Below are positions 18,861-27,141 of a DNA stretch of 64,000 nt, one piece after another. The position numbers and the translations under genes are program-made. The notes beneath the pieces were generated by a model. That model worked only from the letters and a program-made list of their open reading frames with translations. It had not been told where the DNA came from and made no database searches. Source of the DNA: Paraburkholderia flava (lineage in GTDB: Bacteria > Pseudomonadota > Gammaproteobacteria > Burkholderiales > Burkholderiaceae); contig NZ_SMRO01000004.1 in NCBI RefSeq assembly GCF_004359985.1, positions 434,001 to 498,000 on the forward strand, given 5' to 3'. Each line of letters begins with the position of its first letter. The first letter of the stretch is position 1.

Positions 18861-20561
18861 TCAAGCCTCGGCGGCCAGCGCATCGAACCGCTCGGTCGGC
18901 GTCGGGTAGTTGCCAGTGCGCACGTCGATCACGACCGTCGTGCCGGCTGCAAGAGCCTGCTCGAACGCGGATGAAAGATCCTCAGTGGAGTCGACGGTAA
19001 TGCCCAATGCACCGAGCGACTGCGCGAACTTCGCCCAGTCATGCGTCGGCAGCGCGTGCAGTTGCCCCATCGCCGGACTGATACGGTCGGCACGCAGCTT
19101 CGGATTGCCGAACGCCGAGTTGTTGAACACCACGCAGATCAGCGGCACGCCATAGCGCGCGGCGGTCTGGATTTCGATGCCGTGCATCAGCATGCAACCG
19201 TCGCCCGTGACGACCACACAGGGTTCGTTTGGGCGCGCCAGTTGTGCGCCCATCGCAGCCGCGATGGCCCAACCCATCGCACCCGTGTATTTGATCGACG
19301 TGAAAAACTTCGCGGGTTCGTAGGTCGTCCAGTAGTGGCCAGCAAAGAACGCATGTGCGCCGCTGTCGACGAACAGCGGCGTCGAACGGGGCATCACGCG
19401 ACGCAGTGCCGCGACCGCGTCGGCGGGATGGATGGGTCCTGATGCAGCGTGTGTGTCGTGTGCATCGCGCGGCACGTCCCCCTCTTTCACGCGGGCAATC
19501 CAGTTGCGTCTGGCTACGCTGCTTGCCTGCAAGCGCGCGACCGACTCCTGCGGCGCGTCGTTCAACACCTCAAGGCAGGCCCTCGCATCGCCGGTTATCG
19601 GCAGGCTCACGTGGTAATCGCGAAACACGCCGGACATGTCGATGTCGTTCACGATCAGCGCATGCCGTGGCTTGAAACCGCCGGTCCAGATCAGCGTGTC
19701 GAGCATGTTCAGACGTGACCCGAGCACGAACAGCACATCGAGTTCGCCCGACGTCAACGCGTTCAGCGCCGCGTGATTGCCGAACCAGCCGACGACCCCC
19801 AGGCTCAACGGATGATCTTCGGGAAACACGCCTTTTGCAGCGAGCGTCGTCGCCACCGGCACATCGAACCGGTCGGCGAACCGCTTCAGTTGCCGCGACG
19901 CGCCCGACTGCACGCATCCGCTGCCGGCGAGAATCGCAACCTTCGGCTTCGCGCCCACGTGATCCCAGAACGCGTGACACCCTTGAGTATCGACAAAGCG
20001 CGGTTGATACACACGTTTGTCGAGCGTCGACCAGTCGCCCGTCGCTTCCTCGCGCTGAACGTCGGCGGGAATCGACAGATGCACCGGCCCACGCGACGCA
20101 TGCCCCAACATGCTGTGCAGCAGACGGTCCAGATGCCGATAGGTCAGCGACGGCGAACCCAGTTCGAGCTGCAACGCGGTGACGGGCGTTGCCATGCTCG
20201 CTGCGCGCATACCCGCCTGACTCGAATCCTGGAAGCCGCCGCGCCCCATCCAGTCGCGTCTGACCTCGCCCGAAATGACCAGCACAGCAGACCGGTCGGT
20301 GCTGGCCGTCGCCAGTGCGGTCAACGTGTTCGTGAAGCCTGGGCCGCTGGTCGTCGCCACCACGCCGAACCGACCGCTCGCGCGGCTGTATCCGTCCGCC
20401 GCGTAGGCCGCGCCCGCTTCGTGCGCACACACGATGGGCTGCACATCCTGCTGACGCGATAACGCCTCGAGCAAAGGATCGATCGCCGCGCCCGGCACAC
20501 AAAAGACGTGACGTATGCCTTCCAGACGCAGCACATCGACGATCGCATCGGCGACTTTCAT
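18861..20561 (-). CDS. ThDP-dependent enzyme, acetolactate synthase-like
   Basis: 566 residues from ATG 20561 (MKVADAIVDVLRLEGIRHVF). Three ThDP-enzyme domains: N-terminal Pyr domain with the catalytic Glu48 in CAHEAGAAYAADGYSR, a central Rossmann-like domain, and a C-terminal PP domain with the ThDP/Mg motif starting GDG at 453 and ending VFNN at about 481. Acetolactate synthase, benzoylformate decarboxylase, sulfoacetaldehyde acetyltransferase and cyclohexane-1,2-dione hydrolase share this layout, so the reaction is open: C-C bond making or breaking next to a carbonyl. Last gene of the minus-strand operon, its ATG overlapping the stop of the preceding gene (ATGA), indicating translational coupling. 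No regulatory small subunit is adjacent, which argues against a biosynthetic IlvB. Confidence 0.88.
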   Translation of the reverse strand: MKVADAIVDVLRLEGIRHVFCVPGAAIDPLLEALSRQQDVQPIVCAHEAGAAYAADGYSRASGRFGVVATTSGPGFTNTLTALATASTDRSAVLVISGEVRRDWMGRGGFQDSSQAGMRAASMATPVTALQLELGSPSLTYRHLDRLLHSMLGHASRGPVHLSIPADVQREEATGDWSTLDKRVYQPRFVDTQGCHAFWDHVGAKPKVAILAGSGCVQSGASRQLKRFADRFDVPVATTLAAKGVFPEDHPLSLGVVGWFGNHAALNALTSGELDVLFVLGSRLNMLDTLIWTGGFKPRHALIVNDIDMSGVFRDYHVSLPITGDARACLEVLNDAPQESVARLQASSVARRNWIARVKEGDVPRDAHDTHAASGPIHPADAVAALRRVMPRSTPLFVDSGAHAFFAGHYWTTYEPAKFFTSIKYTGAMGWAIAAAMGAQLARPNEPCVVVTGDGCMLMHGIEIQTAARYGVPLICVVFNNSAFGNPKLRADRISPAMGQLHALPTHDWAKFAQSLGALGITVDSTEDLSSAFEQALAAGTTVVIDVRTGNYPTPTERFDALAAEA

Positions 20562-20950
20562 TGCGTTGCCTCCAGTTCGGATTTGACGACCTGGATCGCA
20601 TTCAGCGTACGCGGCACACCGACGTACACCGCGAGCAAGATGATGCATTCGATGATCTCTTCGACACGCATCCCGCGCTTGACCGCTGTGTGCACGTGCT
20701 GTCGAAGCTGGGTTTCCGTGTCGCCCTGCGTGATCAGCGAAGAAAGTACGACGAGCTCTTTCTCGCGCGCAGAGAACATCGGCCGCTGCCACAGGTTGCC
20801 GAGACCGAACGCTTCGATGATCTCGAAGTAGTCCGGGCAAAACAGTTTCACTGCTCTGAGCGATGCCGCGTGTGCCGGGTGATAGACCGTATCGAGTTCT
20901 TTCTGCCCGGCCGCCGCTTGTGCTGCATGGCTGATGTTTTCGTGTTCCAC
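20558..20950 (-). CDS. carboxymuconolactone decarboxylase-like (AhpD superfamily) protein
   Basis: 130 residues, all-helical, matching the CMD fold: FCPDYFEIIEAFGLGNLW, the AREKELVVLSSLITQGDTET segment, QLRQHVHTAVKRG, then EEIIECIILLAVYVGVPR. It lacks the CxxC of AhpD peroxidases, so it is closer to gamma-carboxymuconolactone decarboxylase, which decarboxylates a lactone ring without cofactor. Its role here is unknown, but it lies between the cupin and ThDP genes in one operon and its stop overlaps the ThDP start, so it probably acts on the same pathway intermediate. Confidence 0.85.
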   Translation of the reverse strand: MEHENISHAAQAAAGQKELDTVYHPAHAASLRAVKLFCPDYFEIIEAFGLGNLWQRPMFSAREKELVVLSSLITQGDTETQLRQHVHTAVKRGMRVEEIIECIILLAVYVGVPRTLNAIQVVKSELEATQ

Positions 20951-20994
20951 GAATGGCGCTCCTGAATGACGATTGCAATCAACCGCTGACAGGC

Positions 20995-21375
20995 TCAGCG
21001 CTTCCTGAAGTAGTCTTCGCCGCCCGGCTGCAGCCAGTCCTTGCGCGGCGGTGTAAAGATGTCGAGATCGACGGTGTCTTCGAGCGCGAACGCACTGTGC
21101 GGGACGTTGGCCGGAATGTGCAGGACCTCGCCGGCCCTGACGGTGGCCGAATGTTCGAGATCCTCACCCATGCGAAACTCGAGCGCGCCTTCGAGAATGC
21201 ACGTGAACTGCTCGTTCGGATGAGCATGCCGGCTCACCTGCGCGCCTGCTTTCAGAACCAGGCGCGACAGCATCATGTCGTCGCCTTGCATGATCTGCTG
21301 GACGATCTTCGGGTTCAGTGTCTTGACCGGAAGGTCGGACCAGATCTGATGAGATGCGGTGTTTCTTTTGACCAT
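20995..21375 (-). CDS. cupin-fold protein
   Basis: 126 residues with a complete cupin motif 1 (G.QVSRHAHPNEQFTCILEGALEF, ligands His-His-Gln/Glu) and motif 2 (GEVLHIPANVPHSAFAL), so a single-domain metal-binding beta-barrel. Such small cupins are dioxygenases, isomerases or sugar-acid-binding accessory proteins; the sequence does not say which. Middle gene of the operon, 59 bases after the aldolase and 44 before the CMD-like gene. Confidence 0.88.
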   Translation of the reverse strand: MVKRNTASHQIWSDLPVKTLNPKIVQQIMQGDDMMLSRLVLKAGAQVSRHAHPNEQFTCILEGALEFRMGEDLEHSATVRAGEVLHIPANVPHSAFALEDTVDLDIFTPPRKDWLQPGGEDYFRKR

Positions 21376-21434
21376 GTTGTGCTCCAGATCGAATGCTTTG
21401 GGGATCGCTTCGTGATGACGTCGTCGTTATGTTG

Positions 21435-22460
21435 CTATGCGGCCGCGCGACTGCTCTCCGCAGCGAGGCGGTGTGCCTCTTCGACGATCGTGTCCTCCTG
21501 TCCGGCCACGAGCTTGCGCGCGGCGAGCCGTTCGCATAGCACGAACGCATCGATGTTCAGTTGCTTCGCAAGGCGTTCGATATGCGGCACGAACCCGGAG
21601 AAAAGACCGAATACGCCGGTCGTGATATTCGCGATCGGAATGTGTGGCGTCGGGACCGGTAGAAAACCCTCGGTGAGCCGGGCAAGCGTCGCGACGCGCG
21701 CGAAGTTGGTTGTGCTCGAATAGCCGTATCGCTCGAGCACCGCCACCAGCGTTTCGAGCTGGGTATTGCCCGCACCTGCACCGAAGCCGCGGACGCAAGC
21801 GTCGAGTATCGTGGCGCCCGTTTGCACGGCGACAATCGAATTCGCGACTGCGAGCCCAAGATTGTTGTGCGCGTGATAACCCACCGCGAGCGGCAAATCT
21901 TCGACGAGCCGCGCGACCTTTTCGGCAACGAGATCGGGTGTCGAGAAACCCGCGCTGTCCATCAGCACAATCGCGTCGGCGCCGTATGACGACATCAAAC
22001 GCGCCTGCTTCAGCAGTTCGTCCGCATCCGCCATGTGCGACATCATCAGCACGCCGTATGCGGTTCGTCCCGCGTGTTTGACGTGCTCGATGTACTGTCG
22101 CGTGATATTCGCTTCGGTGCAATGCGACGCGACGCGCACCACGTCCACCCCTATTTCGAGCGCACGCTCGATGTCGACGATCTTCCCAAAGCCGGGAATG
22201 AAATGCACGCACAGCTTCGTGTTCCGCAGATTCTCACGGGCTGCGGCCAGCATCTCGGTGTCCGTGCCGGTCGCCTTGCCGAGCAGACACGACGACGCGC
22301 CAAGCCCATTGCCGTGCCCGACTTCAACGATATCGATGCCGGCCTGCTCTGCTGCACGGGTGTAGGCTGCGATCTGTGCCGCGGTGAGTTGATGGCGAAC
22401 CGCATGGTTGCCGTCGCGCAGTGTCGCGTCGCTCAATGTGATGGTGTTCGTCATGTTCAT
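21435..22460 (-). CDS. mhpE: 4-hydroxy-2-oxovalerate aldolase
   Basis: 341 residues from ATG 22460 (MNMTNTITLSDATLRDGNHA). This is the class II pyruvate aldolase (MhpE/BphI/DmpG) that cleaves 4-hydroxy-2-oxovalerate to pyruvate and acetaldehyde. Seen: the DATLRDGNHAVRHQ active-site strand (Arg15, Asp16, His19), the metal-binding YHAHNNLGLAVANS near residue 200, and the C-terminal communication domain through which it joins acetaldehyde dehydrogenase. It overlaps the upstream dehydrogenase gene by an ATGA, fitting the obligate complex that channels acetaldehyde. A later ATG two codons in is a possible alternate start. Confidence 0.95.
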   Translation of the reverse strand: MNMTNTITLSDATLRDGNHAVRHQLTAAQIAAYTRAAEQAGIDIVEVGHGNGLGASSCLLGKATGTDTEMLAAARENLRNTKLCVHFIPGFGKIVDIERALEIGVDVVRVASHCTEANITRQYIEHVKHAGRTAYGVLMMSHMADADELLKQARLMSSYGADAIVLMDSAGFSTPDLVAEKVARLVEDLPLAVGYHAHNNLGLAVANSIVAVQTGATILDACVRGFGAGAGNTQLETLVAVLERYGYSSTTNFARVATLARLTEGFLPVPTPHIPIANITTGVFGLFSGFVPHIERLAKQLNIDAFVLCERLAARKLVAGQEDTIVEEAHRLAAESSRAAA

Positions 22461-23335
22461 GCTCTCGCGAGATGGCTGTGCCGACGCTTCGCGACTTCGA
22501 TCGCGGCGCAGTTGATGATGTCGAGATTCCCCGCATACTTCGGCAGATAGTGACCGCTGCCGCGCACCGTCACGCTCACGGTGATCCTGCCCGCATCGAG
22601 CACGGGCGCGAGGACGATCTCGAAGCCGGGCACGTAATCGCGTACCGATTCCGCCGCCTGCTCGATCGCCTGCCTGATCGCATCGAAATCGTCGAAATCC
22701 GCGTACGCATAGAGGGTGGTTTGCATCGCCACGCCGGGCTCGGCGGGGTTGATGTTCAGGATTGCCTTGACGTCGGACGCGCCGCTGAATTTCGACAACG
22801 CGTGTTCGGTCGTTAGAAGGTACTGGTTGATGTTCTCGCGTGTGGCGAGACCCGCACTCGCGGCGGCAATCGTCGATACGACCTCGATGTAGTCGATACG
22901 ATGCGTCGTATTCTTTAGCGCGTGTACCAGCGGCAGACTCGCCTGGCCGCCGCATGTAATCAGGTTGATGTTCTGCGCGCCCCTTACGTCGTCGAGATTG
23001 ATCGACGGAACGCAGATTGCACCGAGACGTGCCGGGGTGAGATCGACTGCGAACTTTCCTGCAGCAGAGAAGAACGCGTTGTGCTGCATGTGCGCGTATG
23101 CCGAGGTCGCATCGAACACGATGTCGTAAGCGTCGGCATGTGTTTTCATGAAGTCGATTCCGTCTGCCGACGTATCGATGCCGCGCTCCTTTGCGATCGC
23201 CAGGCCGCGACTCTTTGCATCACGGCCGACGATGAAAGCGAGATCGAATTCCTTCGTCTCGATGACCTTGCACATCAGGTCGGTCCCGATCGTTCCGGAA
23301 CCGATGATGGCAACTGTTGTACGTGGATCTGCCAT
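22457..23335 (-). CDS. mhpF: acetaldehyde dehydrogenase (acylating)
   Basis: 292 residues from ATG 23335 (MADPRTTVAIIGSGTIGTDL). NAD-binding GSGTIG at residues 12-17 and catalytic Cys128 in NLITCGGQA mark the MhpF/BphJ/DmpF family, which converts acetaldehyde, NAD and CoA to acetyl-CoA. It forms a heterotetramer with the aldolase whose gene overlaps its end. First gene of the operon; the usual third partner, 2-hydroxypentadienoate hydratase, is absent from the window. The upstream 200 bases carry several inverted and tandem repeats (see 23413-23544). Confidence 0.96.
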   Translation of the reverse strand: MADPRTTVAIIGSGTIGTDLMCKVIETKEFDLAFIVGRDAKSRGLAIAKERGIDTSADGIDFMKTHADAYDIVFDATSAYAHMQHNAFFSAAGKFAVDLTPARLGAICVPSINLDDVRGAQNINLITCGGQASLPLVHALKNTTHRIDYIEVVSTIAAASAGLATRENINQYLLTTEHALSKFSGASDVKAILNINPAEPGVAMQTTLYAYADFDDFDAIRQAIEQAAESVRDYVPGFEIVLAPVLDAGRITVSVTVRGSGHYLPKYAGNLDIINCAAIEVAKRRHSHLARA

Positions 23336-23412
23336 TGCATGTACCCGCTTATTTTTCCAGTCACTCGTTGAGCTTCGAGATGGAAATGCCTCCGTCGGGT
23401 AATGACGTGGAG

Positions 23413-23544
23413 GTGTGGAGTTCCACACGGGACAGGCAGGCGACCATCGCTGATACGTCGTGTCACACGACAACTGCGCGATGATCTTCGCTCGTTTTTT
23501 TCTTAACGTTTATCAACTTTGTTGAACTATTAACTTTTCTGAAC
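23413..23544 (-). promoter_or_regulatory. operator-like repeats upstream of the mhpF operon
   Basis: Three elements lie in the promoter region. GTGTGGA-GT-TCCACAC (23413-23428) is a perfect 7-bp inverted repeat. GTCGTG-TCA-CACGAC (23457-23471) is a perfect 6-bp inverted repeat. TATCAACTTTGTTGAAC (23511-23527) is followed directly by TATTAACTTTTCTGAAC (23528-23544), a 17-bp tandem repeat with 14 matches. The tandem repeats are AT-rich islands in GC-rich DNA and are likely transcription-factor sites. No regulator gene is adjacent. Confidence 0.6.
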
Positions 23545-23809
23545 TCGCGTGGCTTATCAAACGTAGGTCATCGAAGTAGATGCGACTGCGCGGCGAAGTT
23601 TGTACGGCAGCGCTATGCCCAAAGCCGTGCGGTGGCTCCAGGTCATAATGACGTCCGGTCCATTGCGTGCTTGAAGTGCAGCCAGATTCGCGCCACTCCT
23701 GTCCACGATAACTATCTCGAGCTCGCCGTTCTGTTCACCTTCTCGAAGTAACAGCGAGCGACTTGACCGCGCTAACGCGACAAAGCCTATCGAACCCGTT
23801 CGCCACATC

Positions 23810-25198
23810 ATGACCACAACAAGAAACCTGGCGCTCATTCTGGCAAGCGTGTTTGCCTTTTCCCAGCACGGCCACGCGCAATGTGTCGACCTCGTGGCCA
23901 GTCTTGACGATGGTCAGTTGATGCAGTCGCGGATTGCGCTGATCGACCGAGCGACGCCCGCCGAGCAGATCCGCATCCTCGCCTACATTTTCCAGATCGA
24001 TCAGACCGGTGGCCTGCTGTTGCGTCATCTGGTCGACGCTGCGCGCCGGGGCGTACCGGTCAAGCTGCTGATCGACGGCATCGGCCCCGAGCCACACTTT
24101 CCGATCGAGGACGAACTCATCGTCGCTCTGCACGAGGTGGCTCCCCGCCTCGAACTCCGAATATTCCATCCACGATCCGATCTCGTCGAGATTGCGCATC
24201 GCATGCACGACAAGCTGTTCCTGGTGGGCAACACGGCTGTGATCGGCAGTACCTCGATCTGGGACGAGAGCTTCCGCAACTGGCTCAGCGAGCGTGATCT
24301 GATGGTGTCGGGCGACGCCGGTCAGGATGCTTCCTCCTTGCACGCCATGTACCAGCATTTCGCGTTGTTCTGGAATAGCCCCGAAGTGGTTCGCCCCGAG
24401 CCGGAAAAATTCCTCAAGGTCGCGAGTCCTTATCGCATCTCGCAACGTGGCGCGACGCTGGACCCGGCGCGCATCCATTATTGGCGCGAATGGCTGCTGG
24501 CCCCGCTCGACGCTGCAGCCCCGGCGACGAACCTGGCCGCTACCGATACACCGCCTGCGTCCGATACGCCCGATGATCCCGCCTGGACGCCGATCGCCTG
24601 CGATCGCCTGCGCTATGTCCACGACTGGCCCGACAAGCGCTCGCCGGGCACGTTGCAGGACATGCTACAAGCGTTCGATACGGCGCAGCACGAGATCCTG
24701 ATCATCAACCCCTACCTGATCCTGGTGCCGGAACTGCGCGAGGTGCTTGAACGCAAGCAGCGCGAAGGTGTTCACGTGATCATCGTGAGCGCCTCGCTGG
24801 CGAGCCTCACGCAGGAATTTCCCGCAGTCGCGCGTGCCTATGCCGACGATCTGCCCGGCCTGGTGAATGCCGGGATCGAGGTGCGTGAATATGCCGATCG
24901 AGAGAATCGCATGATGCACGCGAAGCTGATTCTCATCGACGGCCATCGATACTATCTCGGCAGTTTCAATTTCGATTCGCTGTCGGCTCGCCTGAATACC
25001 GAGAACGGCCTTTGGATAGATATCCCTAAGGACGGGCTCGATCCCTTGCAAGACAGCGTGGCGTACTTCCTGCGCAACTCGAGTTCGATGAGCGATGCCA
25101 ATGGTCACCTTCTTGCGGATCCCGATGCGCGCTGCCGTGCCGTCGGTTGCGGCGGGGCGTGGCGGTGGGTGACGGGGTTGATCAGGGGCTTTCTGTGA
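23810..25198 (+). CDS. exported phospholipase D-like protein, one HKD motif altered
   Basis: 462 residues with a signal peptide (MTTTRNLALILASVFAFSQHGHA) and two PLD-like halves. The C-terminal half has a complete HKD motif (H370, K372, D377 in MHAKLILIDGHRYYLGSFNF). The N-terminal half has H133 and K135 but Gly at the Asp position (HDKLFLVGN), followed by the normal IGS strand. Phospholipase D and cardiolipin-synthase enzymes need His from both halves, so activity may survive. The product may act on phospholipid or nuclease substrates in the periplasm or outside. It is monocistronic, next to a low-GC orphan. Confidence 0.85.
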   Translation: MTTTRNLALILASVFAFSQHGHAQCVDLVASLDDGQLMQSRIALIDRATPAEQIRILAYIFQIDQTGGLLLRHLVDAARRGVPVKLLIDGIGPEPHFPIEDELIVALHEVAPRLELRIFHPRSDLVEIAHRMHDKLFLVGNTAVIGSTSIWDESFRNWLSERDLMVSGDAGQDASSLHAMYQHFALFWNSPEVVRPEPEKFLKVASPYRISQRGATLDPARIHYWREWLLAPLDAAAPATNLAATDTPPASDTPDDPAWTPIACDRLRYVHDWPDKRSPGTLQDMLQAFDTAQHEILIINPYLILVPELREVLERKQREGVHVIIVSASLASLTQEFPAVARAYADDLPGLVNAGIEVREYADRENRMMHAKLILIDGHRYYLGSFNFDSLSARLNTENGLWIDIPKDGLDPLQDSVAYFLRNSSSMSDANGHLLADPDARCRAVGCGGAWRWVTGLIRGFL

Positions 25199-25357
25199 GG
25201 GCGGTGTGCGCTGTCGCTGAACTACGTGGTCCGTTCGGGGCATCGCCCGAGTTGTGTCGTGCGGGCGTCGGCCAAGAAGCGACGCTCGACGGCGCTTCGT
25301 GCATCGTCAACAATCAGACAATGGTGCTCGTCCAGCCACTGTGATTTCGCTGTCCCG

Positions 25358-25918
25358 TTACGCAGATTTTGTTGGTCCGTCCACATCGAAATTGACGCCA
25401 CGTAGTCGAAGTGCTTTACATACCTTGTCCAACACGGCGTCGTTATCGCTAGCACCTACGAAATAACGCTCATTGCCGAGCGCGTCCAGGCCGGACGGGA
25501 GTGCAAATATAGGAGAAATTTGGTTTCTCACTGTTCCTTCGAAATAGTAGCTATACCTGTTGGTCTGGTCATTGGATGAGTAGACGCACTGAAATCCGTT
25601 GAGCCAAGTAGCAAATTCCTGACTGATGCGATATAGAGCGGGATAGAGCCTTCGAACGGCGCTGGTACGAAAATGCACCTCACCGACCGTCCATAGCATT
25701 TCGCGGGTCCTACGCGGAGCGGCGACTGTGACGATTGGTGATTTCTCAGCATCGACGGAACCGTCCGCCGCATATTGCAGCACTCCAAGATCAGCAAAGT
25801 ACAGAACGACGTGGGTTGCCGTTGCCACTTCCCGCGGTGGTTCCTTCAATTGCCGAAACCATGCTAGTACGGCGGCACTATCCGCCGGATCAGCGATGAA
25901 TCGATAGGAGTTACCCAT
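25358..25918 (-). CDS. uncharacterised protein in a low-GC patch
   Basis: 186 residues, soluble, mixed alpha/beta (MGNSYRFIADPADSAAVLAW at the start). The sequence has protein-like composition and an uninterrupted frame, so I believe it is real, but I recognise no family. Codon use and base composition are clearly AT-richer than the flanking genes, as is the 325-base gap upstream, which suggests recent transfer. Immunity-protein or phage-accessory origins are possible but unsupported. Confidence 0.65.
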   Translation of the reverse strand: MGNSYRFIADPADSAAVLAWFRQLKEPPREVATATHVVLYFADLGVLQYAADGSVDAEKSPIVTVAAPRRTREMLWTVGEVHFRTSAVRRLYPALYRISQEFATWLNGFQCVYSSNDQTNRYSYYFEGTVRNQISPIFALPSGLDALGNERYFVGASDNDAVLDKVCKALRLRGVNFDVDGPTKSA

Positions 25919-26243
25919 ATGGAGCGTTGTTTTGGGGTGACGGTCGATGTTATCAGGCGTGAGACACAGCGATTTAGACTGAATGTCTGTTGTCGGGATC
26001 GCTCATTGACCGCTATGGGTCGACTACGGACGATCGCACACGAAAAGCTGCTACAACTCAGGCTCGAACGCTGGCCAGTTTCAAGAACTCTGAAGTACTG
26101 ATCCAGGCACTCGCGCCGCGACCACAAGTAAGCACCTGATCTTTTACGCGCGCCGTCGCGATAACCGTGACGCTTTACGTCAACGCACTGCAATGATCGG
26201 CGGCGCGCGATCGTGTGTGCCACTTCTTCGACCGACCGCCCCC
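25919..26243. other. low-GC gap, no recognisable gene
   Basis: Continues the AT-richer patch of the orphan gene. Open frames on both strands here are short, overlap each other and lack ribosome-binding sites. It may hold remnants of the transferred segment. Confidence 0.4.
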
Positions 26244-26990
26244 TCAAGGCACCTGACGCGTAGGCCGAAACAGAATCTCGTTCACGTCCATGTCCTCGGG
26301 TTGATCGATCGCGAACGCAACCGCGCGCGCAAACGACTCCGCCGAAATCGCAGTGGCCTCGTAGAAACCCCGCGTGCCCTCTGCGATATCGGGCTCGACG
26401 ATGCTGTCCTTCAGTTCGCTATCGACGGCACCCGGCGACACGATCGTCGTGCGGATATTCCACTGCTTGCTCTCCTGCCGTAGCCCTTCCGAAATGGCCC
26501 GCACCGCGTACTTGGTCGCGCTATAGACGGTTCCATTGACCATCACCTTATGCCCTGCCACCGACGACACGTTGATCACCTGTCCGGACATCTGCCGCTG
26601 CATGTGCGGCAGCGCTGCCGCGATGCCGTACAGCACGCCCTTCACATTCACGTCGATCATGCGATCCCATTCGTCGACCTTCAATCGATCGAGCGGAGCA
26701 AGCGGCATGAGTCCCGCGTTGTTGATCATCACGTCGATGCGTCCGAAGGTCTGCACCGCCGTGTCGACGAGACGCACGAGGTCGTCGCGCACGGTCACGT
26801 CGGTTGCGACGGCGAGCGCGCGCTGCTCATCGCGATTTAGTTCGTTGGCCAGTTGCTGCAGCCGGTCGATGCGTCGCGCGGCGAGCACGACACGCGCGCC
26901 GCGCTCGCTCAGAAGACGCGCAGCCGCTAGACCGAGCCCGCTGCTCGCGCCGGTGATAACGATGACCTTGCCTTTGATGTTGTCGCTCAC
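26244..26990 (-). CDS. short-chain dehydrogenase/reductase (classical SDR)
   Basis: 248 residues from GTG 26990 (read as [20 protein letters not shown]), preceded four bases earlier by GGAGAG; ATG starts 4 or 17 codons upstream lack a site and family members begin near here. Cofactor motif [12 protein letters not shown] (after VMI), catalytic Ser in VSSVAG and YxxxK in YSATK are all present, so it should be an active NAD(P)-dependent alcohol/ketone oxidoreductase. The ARRIDRL stretch after strand 2 suggests NADPH preference. Divergent from a LysR gene that probably controls it. Confidence 0.92.
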   Translation of the reverse strand: MSDNIKGKVIVITGASSGLGLAAARLLSERGARVVLAARRIDRLQQLANELNRDEQRALAVATDVTVRDDLVRLVDTAVQTFGRIDVMINNAGLMPLAPLDRLKVDEWDRMIDVNVKGVLYGIAAALPHMQRQMSGQVINVSSVAGHKVMVNGTVYSATKYAVRAISEGLRQESKQWNIRTTIVSPGAVDSELKDSIVEPDIAEGTRGFYEATAISAESFARAVAFAIDQPEDMDVNEILFRPTRQVP

Positions 26991-27022
26991 GAGACTCTCC
27001 ATTGATGATGTCGAGCTCGATT

Positions 27023-27065
27023 GTAGGCAGTGGATTATCAAGCCACTAGTAGCCTACGGCTTGAT
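27023..27065. promoter_or_regulatory. inverted repeats between SDR and LysR genes
   Basis: ATCAAGCC (27037-27044) and GGCTTGAT (27058-27065) form a perfect 8-bp inverted repeat with a 13-base spacer. Overlapping it, GTAGGC-AGTGG (27023-27033) is mirrored by CCACT (27043-27047) and GCCTAC (27052-27057). The position between divergent genes suits binding by the LysR protein. Which of the overlapping dyads is the true operator is not clear. Confidence 0.55.
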
Positions 27066-27141
27066 CCATACGCAAGATCAAGTTGATACTGCGAGCTTGC
27101 GCATTAACTCACGCATCATTCACGCATTCCAGGAGAGCGCC

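Noticed and set aside
20562..20978. N-terminal extension of the ThDP enzyme frame
   Set aside because: It overlaps the CMD-like gene out of phase and is Arg-rich; the family N-terminus starts at 20561, coupled to the preceding stop.
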